The notes: generated by a model from the letters alone, not told the origin. Shown: positions 6,723-16,014, counted from the first letter of the stretch. The stretch: 20,418 nt of DNA from Xanthobacteraceae bacterium (GCA_030037185.1 JASHRR010000409.1:1-20418), one strand, 5' to 3'. Translations and numbers: made by a program.

Positions 6723-7321
6723 CGGCCCACGTCCTCAAGGGTGCTGGCGGGGGCCATAGCATAGAATTGGCCGACCGACGCAACGCCGAACATCAGCGTG
6801 CCGGCAATCTCGCGCGCTTCGCCAAGGTCCACGAGTTCGTAGAACACCGTCCGGGTCACCTTGGCCCACAAGTTCCGGTGGATGTGGAGATAGGGTTTAA
6901 GCCCGCCGGTCGCAGTCTCTGGTTCGAACCGCAGCGGGTGGCCGGCCCCACACGCAACCCAATCGTCCACATTGGTGCGGAAACACAATTGCCGCCCCGC
7001 CCCACGGTAGCGGAGCTGCAATTCGACCGCCGTAAACGGCGCATCATCCACCACGATGCCGCATTTTTCTATCGGAGTGACGAGGAAATATTGTTCGCCC
7101 TCGCGTTTTAATATGGAGGCGAACAACTTGACCAGGGCGGGGCGGCCGATCGGGGTTCCGTGGTAGAACCAGGTACCGTCGGCCGCAATCCGCATATCGA
7201 TTTCGCCGCAATGGGCCGGATTCCACAGATGGATCGGGGGTGGTTCTTTGCGCGAGGCGGCATTCACCTCATCCGCAAGACCGTCGAGCCCGCTCTTGCC
7301 GCCCTGCCTTTGCTCCGCCAT
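6719..7321 (-). CDS. DUF1285 family protein
   Basis: 200 residues, soluble, no signal peptide. The DUF1285 pattern is clear: PPPIHLWNPAHCGEIDMRIA, DGTWFYHGTPIGRPALVKLF, then LKREGEQYFLVTPIEKCGIV and the DAPF motif, followed by a second beta-rich half (LRFRTN-like LCFRTNVDDWV and GLKPYLHIHRNLWAKVTRTV). The biochemical role of the family is unknown; structural members are two-domain beta proteins. The ATG at 7321 starts the conserved protein and faces away from the MoxR operon, so the 233-base gap between them must hold two divergent promoters. It overlaps the Nudix start by 4 bases (ATGA). The DUF1285-Nudix pair opposite moxR is a common alphaproteobacterial arrangement, suggesting but not proving a functional tie. 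Confidence 0.88.
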   Translation of the reverse strand: MAEQRQGGKSGLDGLADEVNAASRKEPPPIHLWNPAHCGEIDMRIAADGTWFYHGTPIGRPALVKLFASILKREGEQYFLVTPIEKCGIVVDDAPFTAVELQLRYRGAGRQLCFRTNVDDWVACGAGHPLRFEPETATGGLKPYLHIHRNLWAKVTRTVFYELVDLGEAREIAGTLMFGVASVGQFYAMAPASTLEDVGR

Positions 7322-7554
7322 GGTTTGCCCCGGGTCGACCGCCCCGCTCGCGAAAAAATGATGACCCGGCCTGGCGCCGCACTCACGTCAAAACGATCGC
7401 CATCGCAGCAAAATAGCGTACACTTGACATGGGGGGTAGACGACGGCCCTCCTAACCCCCCTGGCGTCGGGGGGAAGTCAGGCAGGCGGTTACGGCCTGG
7501 TTTTTGCAGGCAGATCAGTTTGTGCGGTGCCAGAAACGTTGAGGAGTAAGCCTT
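7322..7554. promoter_or_regulatory. Divergent intergenic region between DUF1285 and MoxR operons
   Basis: 233 bases from which both operons must start. A TTGACA (7424-7429) is visible on the plus strand, but the correctly spaced hexamer (ccctcc) is not a -10. A C6/G6 hairpin (cccccc...gggggg with a seven-base loop) lies near 7456-7475 in the moxR leader side. GAGGAG is placed 7 bases before the moxR ATG. Exact start sites cannot be given. Confidence 0.45.
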
Positions 7555-8565
7555 ATGGCGACATCGTCCGGCGAAAGCCTGGAGAAATTGGAAGACATGA
7601 TCGTCCGTGCTGCCGAGACGACGGCCGGGCATGTGCGCGCCGCCAAAGAGGCGATCGGCGCGGTTATTTTTGGGCAGGACAAAGTCATAGAACAGGCGCT
7701 CATCACCGTGCTGTGCGGCGGCCACGCGCTGCTGATCGGTCTTCCCGGCCTTGCCAAGACCAAGCTTGTCGACACCATGGGCACCGTGCTGGGCCTAGAC
7801 GCACGGCGAATTCAATTCACACCGGACCTGATGCCCTCCGATATTCTCGGCACCGAGGTGCTCGAGGAATCGACCTCCGGCAAGCGCAATTTCCGTTTCA
7901 TTCCCGGTCCGATCTTCGCCCAGCTCCTGTTGGCCGACGAGATCAACCGGGCGAGCCCGCGAACCCAATCGGCGCTGCTGCAGGCCATGCAGGAGCAGCA
8001 TGTCAGCGTTGCCGGTACGCGCCACGACGTGCCGCGGCCCTTCCACGTGCTCTCAACGCAGAATCCCATCGAGCAGGAAGGCACTTACCCGCTTCCCGAA
8101 GCCCAGCTCGACCGCTTCCTGATGGAGATCGATGTCGACTATCCGAGCGTCGAGGCTGAGCGCCGCATTGTGTTCGACACCACCGGCACCGAAGAAACCA
8201 AGCCGAAGCCGGTGATGACTGCTGACGACCTGATCGCGGCCCAGCGGCTGGTGCGCCGGCTGCCGGTCGGAGAATCGGTCGTGGATGCCATTTTGACGCT
8301 CGTGCGTTCGGCTCGCCCGGGCCCGGAAGCGGGCGATGCCGGCAAGCTGATCGCCTGGGGCCCCAGCCCGCGCGCGAGCCAGGCCCTGATGCTCACGGTG
8401 CGTGCGCGCGCGCTCCTCGACGGACGCTTGGCGCCGTCGGCGGATGATGTCATCGCGCTTGCCGAACCGGTGCTCAAGCACCGCATGGCACTGACTTTCG
8501 CAGCACGAGCGGAGGGTGAGACCATTTCGGGAGTGGTGGGGCGCCTGAAGTCGCGGATAGGATGA
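7555..8565 (+). CDS. moxR: MoxR-family AAA+ ATPase
   Basis: 336 residues. The AAA+ core is intact: Walker A GLPGLAKTK (62-70), Walker B LLLADE (124-129) followed by INRASPRTQSALLQAMQE, sensor 1 STQNP (167-171) and the PLPEAQLDRF segment (179-188) characteristic of MoxR proteins; the C-terminal lid helical domain carries WGPSPRASQAL (sensor 2 region). MoxR ATPases act as chaperones that help assemble or activate partner complexes containing VWA domains. The partners here are probably the next three genes. The start is supported by GAGGAG seven bases before the ATG. The stop overlaps the DUF58 gene start by 4 bases. The client of this particular operon is not known. Confidence 0.94.
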   Translation: MATSSGESLEKLEDMIVRAAETTAGHVRAAKEAIGAVIFGQDKVIEQALITVLCGGHALLIGLPGLAKTKLVDTMGTVLGLDARRIQFTPDLMPSDILGTEVLEESTSGKRNFRFIPGPIFAQLLLADEINRASPRTQSALLQAMQEQHVSVAGTRHDVPRPFHVLSTQNPIEQEGTYPLPEAQLDRFLMEIDVDYPSVEAERRIVFDTTGTEETKPKPVMTADDLIAAQRLVRRLPVGESVVDAILTLVRSARPGPEAGDAGKLIAWGPSPRASQALMLTVRARALLDGRLAPSADDVIALAEPVLKHRMALTFAARAEGETISGVVGRLKSRIG

Positions 8566-9509
8566 TGGCTATATTCTCGTCCGCGCCTCCCGACGTCGCG
8601 GCCGTCCCCCACGCGGTTGGCGAAAGCCAGACCCTCGCGGCGAGCATGCCCCGGCTGATCCTGGAGGCGAGGCGCATTGCCGCCACCATCATCCACGGAT
8701 TGCACGGCCGCCGCCGCGCGGGCTCGGGCGAAAATTTCTGGCAATATCGCCGGTTTGTCATGGGCGAGCCGGCGGCGCGCGTCGACTGGCGCCGCTCGGC
8801 GCGCGATGATTTCCTCTACGTCCGCGAGCAGGAATGGGAAGCCGCCCACACGGTTTGGATCTGGCCCGACCGTTCGTCGTCGATGGCCTTCCGCTCACCG
8901 CTCGCCGCCGAAAGCAAGGTGCATCGCGCCCTGGTGATTGGGTTTGCGCTCGCCGACGTCCTCGTGCACGGCGGGGAACGGGTCGGCGTTCCCGGCCTGA
9001 CGCGACCGACCGGCGCGCGCAATCTGGTCGAGACGATCTCCCAAACCATGATCCACGATCCCGGCGCGCGGACAAGCCTGCCGGTTGCTTTTGCGCCGGC
9101 TCCGCTCGCCGAGTTCATCATGCTCTCGGATTTGTGGAGCCCGTTTGCGGAGATCAAAGCCACCATCGGTCGGCTGTCGGCGTCCGGATCGCTGGGCCAC
9201 GTGGTGCAGATCGTCGACCCCGCAGAGGAGACCTTCCCTTACGCGGGGCGCGTCGAATTCGTCGAGCCGGAAGGGGCCGGCACCGTCACGGCCGGCCGCG
9301 CCGAGAACTGGCGGGAGGATTACCAGGCGAGAGTTGCGCGGCATCGCGCCGAGATCCGCGCCGAGACCGAACGCCTCGGCTGGAGCTTTATCGTTCACCG
9401 CACCGACCGGCCGGCGACCGAGCTCTTGCTCAAGCTGCATGAGCGGCTGGGCAGCGAGCGCGGTAGCGTTGGACATCGCGCCCCCGCCCTGATGGAGCGA
9501 CAACTATGA
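8562..9509 (+). CDS. DUF58 (VWA-like) protein of the MoxR operon
   Basis: 315 residues. The DUF58 signature is at about 55-95: GENFWQYRRFVMGEPAARVD followed by WRRSARDDFLYVREQEWE. It leads directly into a VWA-like strand with DRSSS (103-107), which fits a DxSxS MIDAS metal site. No signal peptide or transmembrane segment is evident, so it is probably cytoplasmic or peripheral. DUF58 proteins nearly always sit beside MoxR ATPases and are thought to be their adaptor or substrate. Overlaps on both sides (ATGA with moxR and with the next gene) argue for a translationally coupled operon. Two ATGs occur in tandem (8562 and 8565); the first gives the overlap. The precise function is unknown. Confidence 0.9.
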   Translation: MMAIFSSAPPDVAAVPHAVGESQTLAASMPRLILEARRIAATIIHGLHGRRRAGSGENFWQYRRFVMGEPAARVDWRRSARDDFLYVREQEWEAAHTVWIWPDRSSSMAFRSPLAAESKVHRALVIGFALADVLVHGGERVGVPGLTRPTGARNLVETISQTMIHDPGARTSLPVAFAPAPLAEFIMLSDLWSPFAEIKATIGRLSASGSLGHVVQIVDPAEETFPYAGRVEFVEPEGAGTVTAGRAENWREDYQARVARHRAEIRAETERLGWSFIVHRTDRPATELLLKLHERLGSERGSVGHRAPALMERQL

Positions 9510-12346
9510 TGGCCGGCATCCCCCTCGCCTTCGCCGAACCGCTGGTTCTGCTCGGGCTCTTGAGCCTGCCCGTCCTGTGGTGGCTGTTGCGCCTGGTGCC
9601 GCCGCGTCCCCGGCGCATCGATTTTCCTCCGACCCGGATGCTGTTCGACATCATCCCCAGGGAGGACACCCCGGCGCGCACGCCGTGGTGGCTTACCCTG
9701 CTCCGGCTGATGTTGGCCGCGCTGGTGATTATTGCGGCGGCGGGACCGCTGTGGAACCCGCCGGTCACGACCACCAGCGCGAACGCGCCGCTGGTCTTGC
9801 TCATCGACGATGGTTTCGCTGCAGCCAACACCTGGGACGGGCGCATGCGCACCGCCGAGGATCTGATCGCCGGCGCGGACGCCAACGCGCGCGGGGTCGC
9901 GGTGGTGCCGCTGTCGGTGACCGGGCGCGACATTTCGCTTGAGACCGCGGCAGCGGCAAAAGCGCGGTTACGCCTCGTCAAACCGAAACCCCACGCGGTC
10001 GAACGCACCGAAGCCCTTCCGGCCCTGGAACGTTTCCTAATGACAACGCCGGACGTCGAGATCGTCTGGCTGTCGGACGGCATCGATACCGGCCACGCCG
10101 GCGACTTCGTCCTCGCACTCGCCCGCCTCGCCGACAAGCGGCCGGTTACGGTCGTGGAGGGCGGTGTCAAACCGGCTCGCGCACTCGCGGCGGCCGACAA
10201 TGAGGCCGGCGTGCTCAGCGTGAAAGTACTGCGCGCCGCCACCGGAAGCGACGATGTTGGCGTCGTGCGTGCCCTTGATCTCAAGGGGCTGCCGCTGGGC
10301 GAAGCCGAATTCGGCTTCAAATTAAGCGAGCGCGAAACCGACGCGCAGCTCGATCTTCCCGTCGAGATTCGCAACGATATCGCTCGGATCGAGATCGAAG
10401 GCGAACGATCGGCAGGCGCGGTGCAGCTCCTTGACAAGCGATGGCGCCGACGAACCGTGGGCGTGATCACCGGCTCGACTGTCGATACGGCGCAGCCGCT
10501 CCTCGCCTCCACATTCTATCTCTCCCGCGCGCTCGGTCCATTTGCGGATGTGCGGCTTGCCGAACGCGGCTCGCCGGCCGAGATGGTGAATCAGTTCATC
10601 GAGCAACGCCTGCCGATGATCATCCTCGCTGACGTCGGTACCATCGCGGGCGAGGCGCATGAGCGCCTCTCCCGGTGGATCGACGACGGCGGCGTGCTGG
10701 TGCGGTTTGCCGGCCCGCGGCTGGCGGCGGCAGCCGATGACGACCTGGTTCCGGTGAGGCTGCGCCGGGGCGGCCGCATTCTCGGCGGTAGCCTGAGCTG
10801 GGATCAGCCGCAGCATCTCGCCGGTTTTTCGCATGAGAGCCCGTTCAACGGCATGGTGGTGCCAGACGATGTGACCGTGAGCCGGCAGGTTCTGGCAGAG
10901 CCAGACGCCGGATTGTCGGAGCACACCTGGGCAATGCTCGGCGATGGCACGCCGCTCGTCACCGCGGGACGGAAAGGCAAAGGAATGATCGTACTGTTCC
11001 ATGTGACGGCGGACACCAAGTGGTCCGACCTGCCATTGTCGGGGGCTTTCGTCGACATGCTGAGACACATCGTTGGCATTTCCGGCGCGACAGGCGCAAC
11101 CGAGGCCAATGCGGCTACCGGGGCGCAGAGCACCGTGCGCGAGGCGGTGCCGCCGACCCGTACGCTTGACGGTTTCGGCAGTTTCGAGCCGCCGCCCCCG
11201 ACGGCTCGTCCGGTTCCGGCCGGATATCTGGGGCGCGCGACGGCGGAAAATCCGCCGGGGTTTTATGGCCCGCCGGAGGGGCTCGTCGCCGTCAACACGC
11301 TTGCTCCGGCGGACCGCCTGGAGCCGATCGATTACAAGCCGCTCAACGCGCGTTTTGAATATTTCCGCACCACCGAGCCGCAGGACCTGCGCGGACCGGT
11401 CTTCATGGCCGCGCTGGCATTGTTATTGATCGATGGGTTGGTGGTGTTCTGGCTTGCGGGCGGCATCTATCGGCTGCTGCCGCGGCGCGGCATCGCGACC
11501 TCCGTGCTGATTGCTGGCACCGTCGCGCTGGCCCTCGCCGCCATGCCAAGCGCCACCCGCGCCGCTGACGCCACGGCCGACCAGTTCGCGTCGCAGGCAA
11601 CCCTCGAAACCCATCTCGCCTATGTGGTGACGGGCGACAACGAGGCGGATTCGGTGAGCAAAGCGGGGCTCACCGGACTGACCACCTTTCTGGCGCAGCG
11701 TACCGCGCTTGAAGCCGGCGATCCGATCGGCGTCGATCTCGAGCGGGACGAGCTGGCGTTCTTCCCGATCATCTATTGGCCGATCGTACCGGGCGCCCAA
11801 AAGCCGACGCCGCAGGCCTTGGCCCGCGTCGACGCCTATATGAAACAGGGCGGCACCGTGCTGTTCGACACCCGCGACGCCGTGCTGGCGCCCCCCGGGC
11901 CGGGCGGCGAAGCTAACAGCCCCGGCATGATGGAGCTGCGCGCGATCCTGTCGTCGCTCGACATTCCCGAGCTGGAGCCGGTGCCGCGCGACCACGTTCT
12001 GACCAAGACGTTCTTTCTTCTGCGCGACTTTCCGGGCCGTTTCACCTCGGGCCAGCTCTGGGTCGAAGCGCTGCAGAGCGAAAAGGACGAGGAGGAAGAA
12101 GAGACCAAGCGCCCGGCGCGCGGCGGCGACGGCGTATCCTCGATCATCATTACGTCGAACGACCTCGCCGGTGCCTGGGCGACGCGTCCCGACGGCCAGG
12201 CGATGCTGCCGCTGGTGCCCGGCGAGCCGCGCCAGCGCGAATTTGCATTCCGCGCCGGCGTCAATATTGTGATGTACGTGCTGACTGGTAACTACAAGGC
12301 CGATCAGGTCCACGTTCCGGCGCTTCTTGAGCGGCTCGGACAGTAG
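9506..12346 (+). CDS. BatA-domain / DUF4159 large membrane protein
   Basis: 946 residues. Residues about 5-85 form a BatA (aerotolerance regulator N-terminal) module: a first hydrophobic helix, the PRRIDFPPTRMLFDI loop and a second helix around 62-80. A VWA-like region follows (LVLLIDDGFAAANTWDGR), then a large beta-rich middle with a ThuA/amidotransferase-like segment (IDDGGVLVRFAGPRLAA). Two more membrane helices lie at about 633-655 and 665-690. The C-terminal 250 residues are DUF4159 (LETHLAYVVTGDNEADSVSK, IYWPIVPGAQKP, GGTVLFDTRDA), which resembles an N-terminal GATase-1-like fold. An acidic insert EKDEEEEETKRPARGGDG sits near 862-880. It overlaps DUF58 by 4 bases. Role inferred: membrane platform of the MoxR system; the molecular function is unknown. 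Confidence 0.88.
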   Translation: MMAGIPLAFAEPLVLLGLLSLPVLWWLLRLVPPRPRRIDFPPTRMLFDIIPREDTPARTPWWLTLLRLMLAALVIIAAAGPLWNPPVTTTSANAPLVLLIDDGFAAANTWDGRMRTAEDLIAGADANARGVAVVPLSVTGRDISLETAAAAKARLRLVKPKPHAVERTEALPALERFLMTTPDVEIVWLSDGIDTGHAGDFVLALARLADKRPVTVVEGGVKPARALAAADNEAGVLSVKVLRAATGSDDVGVVRALDLKGLPLGEAEFGFKLSERETDAQLDLPVEIRNDIARIEIEGERSAGAVQLLDKRWRRRTVGVITGSTVDTAQPLLASTFYLSRALGPFADVRLAERGSPAEMVNQFIEQRLPMIILADVGTIAGEAHERLSRWIDDGGVLVRFAGPRLAAAADDDLVPVRLRRGGRILGGSLSWDQPQHLAGFSHESPFNGMVVPDDVTVSRQVLAEPDAGLSEHTWAMLGDGTPLVTAGRKGKGMIVLFHVTADTKWSDLPLSGAFVDMLRHIVGISGATGATEANAATGAQSTVREAVPPTRTLDGFGSFEPPPPTARPVPAGYLGRATAENPPGFYGPPEGLVAVNTLAPADRLEPIDYKPLNARFEYFRTTEPQDLRGPVFMAALALLLIDGLVVFWLAGGIYRLLPRRGIATSVLIAGTVALALAAMPSATRAADATADQFASQATLETHLAYVVTGDNEADSVSKAGLTGLTTFLAQRTALEAGDPIGVDLERDELAFFPIIYWPIVPGAQKPTPQALARVDAYMKQGGTVLFDTRDAVLAPPGPGGEANSPGMMELRAILSSLDIPELEPVPRDHVLTKTFFLLRDFPGRFTSGQLWVEALQSEKDEEEEETKRPARGGDGVSSIIITSNDLAGAWATRPDGQAMLPLVPGEPRQREFAFRAGVNIVMYVLTGNYKADQVHVPALLERLGQ

Positions 12347-12399
12347 GAAGCAACGAGAACTCTGGAGGGTGGGCTGCGCCCATCCTCGAAGCTGCGGCC

Positions 12400-12500
12400 C
12401 GGGGTTGAGCGTCAGCGAAAGCCGGGAGCGGCATTGGCCCGCCGGGCACAGCAGCGCCGGATTTCGCTTCGCTCGATCCGGGCGACGGTTGTGCCGGGAA
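12400..12500. repeat. Rhizobial-type dispersed palindromic repeat inside the MoxR operon
   Basis: The gap between the DUF4159 gene and the next gene holds ccggat (12457-12462) pairing with atccgg (12476-12481) around ttcgcttcgctcg. This 'GGATTTCGCTTCGCTC..ATCCGGGC' motif is one I associate with many intergenic copies in Bradyrhizobium-type genomes. A small preceding hairpin (gggtgggctgcgcccatcc, about 12366-12384) may belong to the same unit. Only one copy was found in this window, so the repeat status rests on recall. Confidence 0.5.
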
Positions 12501-12522
12501 CCAAAGCAGTAGGAACCCAATC

Positions 12523-14589
12523 GTGGCATTCGGTATCAGCTTCTCGCCTCTCGTTCCGATCGAATTCGTCTGGGCTGCCGCCGCGATCGCTGCGGTGGTG
12601 GCGGCGTTGCTGGCACTTACGCGTAGCCGCGGCGCGGCGATCCGGGCCGGGGCGCTCGCGCTGATGGTGCTTGCGCTCGCCAATCCGTCGCTCACCCGCG
12701 AGGATCGCGATCCGCTGACCTCGGTCGCCGTTGTCGTTGTCGACAAGAGCCCGAGCCAAAACTTCGGCGACCGCGCGGCCCAGACGGAGGCCGCGCGCGC
12801 GGCGGTCGCCGAGCGGCTTGCCCGCATTCCCGGCATCGAGACACGCGTGATCGAGGCCGGGGAGGCGGACGGCGAGACCGACGGCACCCGGCTGTTCAGC
12901 GCGCTCAATGCCACGCTCGCCGACGTGCCGCCCGACCGTGTTGCCGGCGCCATCTTTATAACCGACGGCCGCGTCCATGACGTGCCGTCAGACGCCGGCG
13001 CGCTCGGCTTCTCGGCGCCGGTCCATGCCCTCATCACCGGCTCGCCCAACGAAAAGGACCGCCGCGTCGTGCTCGTCGCAGCGCCACGGTTCGGCATCGT
13101 CGGCCAGAACCAGACCATATCGTTCCGGGTCGAGGACGAAGGCGTGCGCGCTTCGCCCACAGAGGTCAAGATCAGTCGCGACGGCGAACTGCTCGATCGC
13201 CGGGTCGTCACCCCTGGGCGGCAGGTGGACATTCAAATCCAGATCCCCCACGCGGGCCAGAACATCGTCGAAATCGAGGCGGCGCCGCTCGAAGGCGAGC
13301 TGACGCCCGTCAACAATCGCGCGGTGGTGTCGATCGACGGCGTGCGCGACAAGCTGCGCGTGCTCCTGGTTTCGGGAGAGCCCCACGCGGGCGAGCGCAC
13401 GTGGCGGAACCTCCTCAAGTCCGATGCCAATGTCGACCTCGTCCACTTCACCATCCTGCGGCCGCCGGAGAAGCAGGACGGCACGCCGATCAACGAATTG
13501 TCCCTGATCGCTTTCCCGACGCGGGAGCTGTTCCAGCAGAAGATCAACGACTTCCAGCTGATCATCTTCGACCGCTATGCGCGGCAGGGCGTGCTGCCGA
13601 TCGTCTATTTCGACAACATCACCAAATACGTCAGAAACGGCGGCGCCGTGCTGGTCGCGGCCGGCCCGGACTATGCGGGCCCCATCAGCATCTGGCGCAC
13701 GCCGCTTGATGCCATCCTGCCATCCGAGCCGACTGGTCACGTCACCGAAACTCCCTTCCATGCTCACCTCACCGAGCTCGGGCGGCGTCATCCGGTGACG
13801 CGCGGCCTTGAAGGCGCCAACGAGGATCCGCCCCACTGGAGCCGCTTCTTCCGCGTGGTCGACACCAAGACCGTGGACGGCATGCCTTTGATGAATGGCG
13901 CCGGCGACGTGCCGCTGCTGGTGCTCGCACGCGAGGACAAAGGGCGCGTGGGTGTCATCCTGTCCGACCACATCTGGCTGTGGGCCCGCGGCTACGAGGG
14001 CGGCGGCCCCCATATCGACCTTTTGCGGCGCACGGCGCACTGGCTGATGCAGCAGCCCGACCTCGAGGAAGAAGCGCTTCGCCTGCTCGTTCATGGCCGC
14101 GAGATCACCGTGCAGCGTCAGTCCATGGCGGAGGCCGTGGCGCCGGTGATCCTCACCTCGCCTTCGGGCGCGCAGCGCAACCTGACGCTCGATTCGGCGG
14201 AGCCCGGCGTGTGGCGCAAGACGGCTGACGCCACGGAGCTCGGCCTATGGCGGGCGACCGACGGCAAGCTGACGACGCTCGTCAATGTTGGCCCCGCCAA
14301 CCCGAAGGAATTCAGCGAAGTGACCTCGACAACCGCTGTGATGGAACCGCTGGCCGAGGCCACCGGCGGCGGCGTGCGGCGCCTCTCGGGCGGATCTGGT
14401 CTCACCATCCCGCGCATTCTCGGCGTGCGGTCAAGCGACACCCTCAAGGGCGACGACTGGATCGGCCTTAAGGTCCGCGAAGCGAGTGTCGTGCGCGGCA
14501 TCGGCGTGCTGCCGGTGTTCGCTGGCCTGCTGGGGCTGCTGCTGCTGGTGGGAAGTCTGGGATTGATGTGGGGACGGGAGGGAAGGTGA
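12523..14589 (+). CDS. Membrane-anchored VWA / amidotransferase-like protein of the MoxR operon
   Basis: 688 residues from a GTG at 12523 with AGGAA 7 bases upstream. Two N-terminal membrane helices (about 10-32 and 40-57) precede a VWA-like domain with VAVVVVDKSPSQ (67-78; DKSPS fits the DxSxS metal site) and IFITDG near 145-150. A beta-sandwich stretch follows (about 185-270), then a class-I-glutamine-amidotransferase-like domain from LRVLLVSGEPHAGERTWRNL (about 277) to roughly 515, including GGAVLVAAGPDYAG; no catalytic Cys nucleophile elbow was evident. A final membrane helix lies at about 660-683. The layout suggests a large periplasmic portion held at both ends. It is separated from the DUF4159 gene by a 176-base gap containing a repeat, but is in the same direction and is the usual last member of this cluster. 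Function unknown. Confidence 0.85.
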   Translation: MAFGISFSPLVPIEFVWAAAAIAAVVAALLALTRSRGAAIRAGALALMVLALANPSLTREDRDPLTSVAVVVVDKSPSQNFGDRAAQTEAARAAVAERLARIPGIETRVIEAGEADGETDGTRLFSALNATLADVPPDRVAGAIFITDGRVHDVPSDAGALGFSAPVHALITGSPNEKDRRVVLVAAPRFGIVGQNQTISFRVEDEGVRASPTEVKISRDGELLDRRVVTPGRQVDIQIQIPHAGQNIVEIEAAPLEGELTPVNNRAVVSIDGVRDKLRVLLVSGEPHAGERTWRNLLKSDANVDLVHFTILRPPEKQDGTPINELSLIAFPTRELFQQKINDFQLIIFDRYARQGVLPIVYFDNITKYVRNGGAVLVAAGPDYAGPISIWRTPLDAILPSEPTGHVTETPFHAHLTELGRRHPVTRGLEGANEDPPHWSRFFRVVDTKTVDGMPLMNGAGDVPLLVLAREDKGRVGVILSDHIWLWARGYEGGGPHIDLLRRTAHWLMQQPDLEEEALRLLVHGREITVQRQSMAEAVAPVILTSPSGAQRNLTLDSAEPGVWRKTADATELGLWRATDGKLTTLVNVGPANPKEFSEVTSTTAVMEPLAEATGGGVRRLSGGSGLTIPRILGVRSSDTLKGDDWIGLKVREASVVRGIGVLPVFAGLLGLLLLVGSLGLMWGREGR

Positions 14590-14907
14590 CACGGGCGCTG
14601 CCGGGTCTTGTCGGACCAACGTCATCCGTCCAACGCTCGCAGCGCCGTTTAAGGGAACCCGCTTGCCTGCGGGATGGCAAATCCAAGTCGCTTTGACCGC
14701 CGTTTTGACCGCCTCGTCATCGCAATTGCGGCCAGGCGAGCTTTGATTGCGATTGGCTTTAACAGGATGTGCCGGTAAATCCCCCGAATTGATTGATCGG
14801 TATCTCAGGCGCTCGGCGCGGAGCGCCGATTCGCCTGTGCCAAGGCCACGATGAAGGCGCCTGCCGGTGCCCCCCTCGCGTTCCTCGGCGTGAAGAAATC
14901 ATCGCTG
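14590..14907. other. Convergent intergenic region after the MoxR operon
   Basis: 318 bases between two converging genes. A hairpin with perfect arms ggcgctc (14808-14814) and gagcgcc (14821-14827), nested inside caggcg/cgcctg, is the only clear structure. It has no T-run on either strand, so I do not call it an intrinsic terminator. No gene was seen. Confidence 0.5.
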
Positions 14908-16014
14908 TCAGGATTTCGGCTGCAGCACCGCAAGCCACGGCCGTGCCGCCTTCTCGGCCGCTGCTCGGATCTGCGGCGTCTGCTGGGTGGCGAACTTGTC
15001 CAAATAAAGGTCACCATTGCCCCCCGCTTTGGCAATCAAATGCCACTTGATCGCCTCGGTCGGATTGGGCGCCGCGCCGTGACCGACGCTCAGCAGGCGG
15101 GCGAGACGGTTCTGCGCGATCGGGCTGCCGCGCAGGGCTGCTTTGCGAAACAGCGCCGCCGCCTTGGCCTCATCCTTGGTGACGCCGGTGCCGTTGAATA
15201 GCGCGATTGCGTATTCCACTTGGGCATCGAGGTTTTCCGCGAGCGCAGCGGCAGCGAGCAGGCGTGCCGCTTCGCTCAGATTCTTCTCGACGCCCTTGCC
15301 GTCCTTGTAGAGAGTTGCCAGAGCGTACTGGGCTTCCGCATTGCCCTGTTGCGCGGCGGCGCTGAACAACTCGGCCGCACGGGCGAAATCCTGCGGAAAT
15401 TGTTGGCCCTCGAGGTACAGGAGGCCGAGGTCGTAGGCGGCCGCGGCGTTGCCGAGTTTGGCGGCGGATGCGAACAGCCGTGCCGCCTCCGCCTTGTCGT
15501 GCAGGCCGCCGCGGCGCGACATGTGGAATATCGCGAGCGCGAACATGGCATCGCGGTCGCCCCGATCCGCCGCGAGTTTGTACCATTTTGCGGCCTTGAC
15601 GTCGTCGAGCGGCACTCCGAAGCCGTTGGAATAAAGCTCTCCGAGCAGCGTCATGGCGCGCGGGTCCGCCTTTTCCTGGACGCGTCGCATCGCCTCGGAG
15701 AAAGCGGTGAGAAAATAGCCTCGCTGATAGGCGCCATAGGCAAGATCGGGCTCACCGCCGCCTCGCAGCGGCTGGTTGCTGCTCGTGGCTGCCCCTGCGG
15801 CAAGCTTTGACTCGCCGGCTTTTGCTGCGGGAAGGCGACTGGGGAGCAGCGGGCTGGCGGGCGGCGCTTGGGCTGCAGCCTGGCCTGCCGCGAATAATGC
15901 GGCCAGGAGTCCCAAGGCCGCCAGAACGGATTTCGATCGACGCCTGCTCCCCGCTGTCGCCTGCCTGCGCAAAGCGCTGGCGGAGGGAGGGATAGGGTCA
16001 GCTGGTCTTTCCAC
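14908..16014 (-). CDS. Exported Sel1/TPR-repeat protein
   Basis: 368 residues if started at the GTG at 16014. Residues about 24-50 make a signal peptide (RRRSKS, a hydrophobic VLAALGLLAALFAAG core and AAAQA cleavage site), so the protein is periplasmic or surface exposed. A low-complexity linker leads to about six Sel1-like repeats: LLGELYSNGFGVPLDDVKAA with KWYKLAADRGDRDAMFALA, then LFASAAKLGNAAAAYDLGLL, LFSAAAQQGNAEAQYALATL, GTGVTKDEAKAAALFRKAAL and onward. Sel1 repeats build solenoids for protein contacts. The frame stays open to a GTG at 16248 that overlaps the upstream gene's stop, but the extra 78 residues are Pro/Arg/Gly-rich and cross a hairpin repeat, so the later start is preferred; its ribosome site is poor. 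A partner is unknown. Confidence 0.8.
   Translation of the reverse strand: MERPADPIPPSASALRRQATAGSRRRSKSVLAALGLLAALFAAGQAAAQAPPASPLLPSRLPAAKAGESKLAAGAATSSNQPLRGGGEPDLAYGAYQRGYFLTAFSEAMRRVQEKADPRAMTLLGELYSNGFGVPLDDVKAAKWYKLAADRGDRDAMFALAIFHMSRRGGLHDKAEAARLFASAAKLGNAAAAYDLGLLYLEGQQFPQDFARAAELFSAAAQQGNAEAQYALATLYKDGKGVEKNLSEAARLLAAAALAENLDAQVEYAIALFNGTGVTKDEAKAAALFRKAALRGSPIAQNRLARLLSVGHGAAPNPTEAIKWHLIAKAGGNGDLYLDKFATQQTPQIRAAAEKAARPWLAVLQPKS

Noticed and set aside
7424..7452. TTGACA as a moxR promoter -35
   Set aside because: The hexamer at 16-18 bases downstream is C-rich and not a -10, so no promoter was called.
14806..14837. Nested GC-rich hairpin as a bidirectional terminator
   Set aside because: No T-run follows on either strand.
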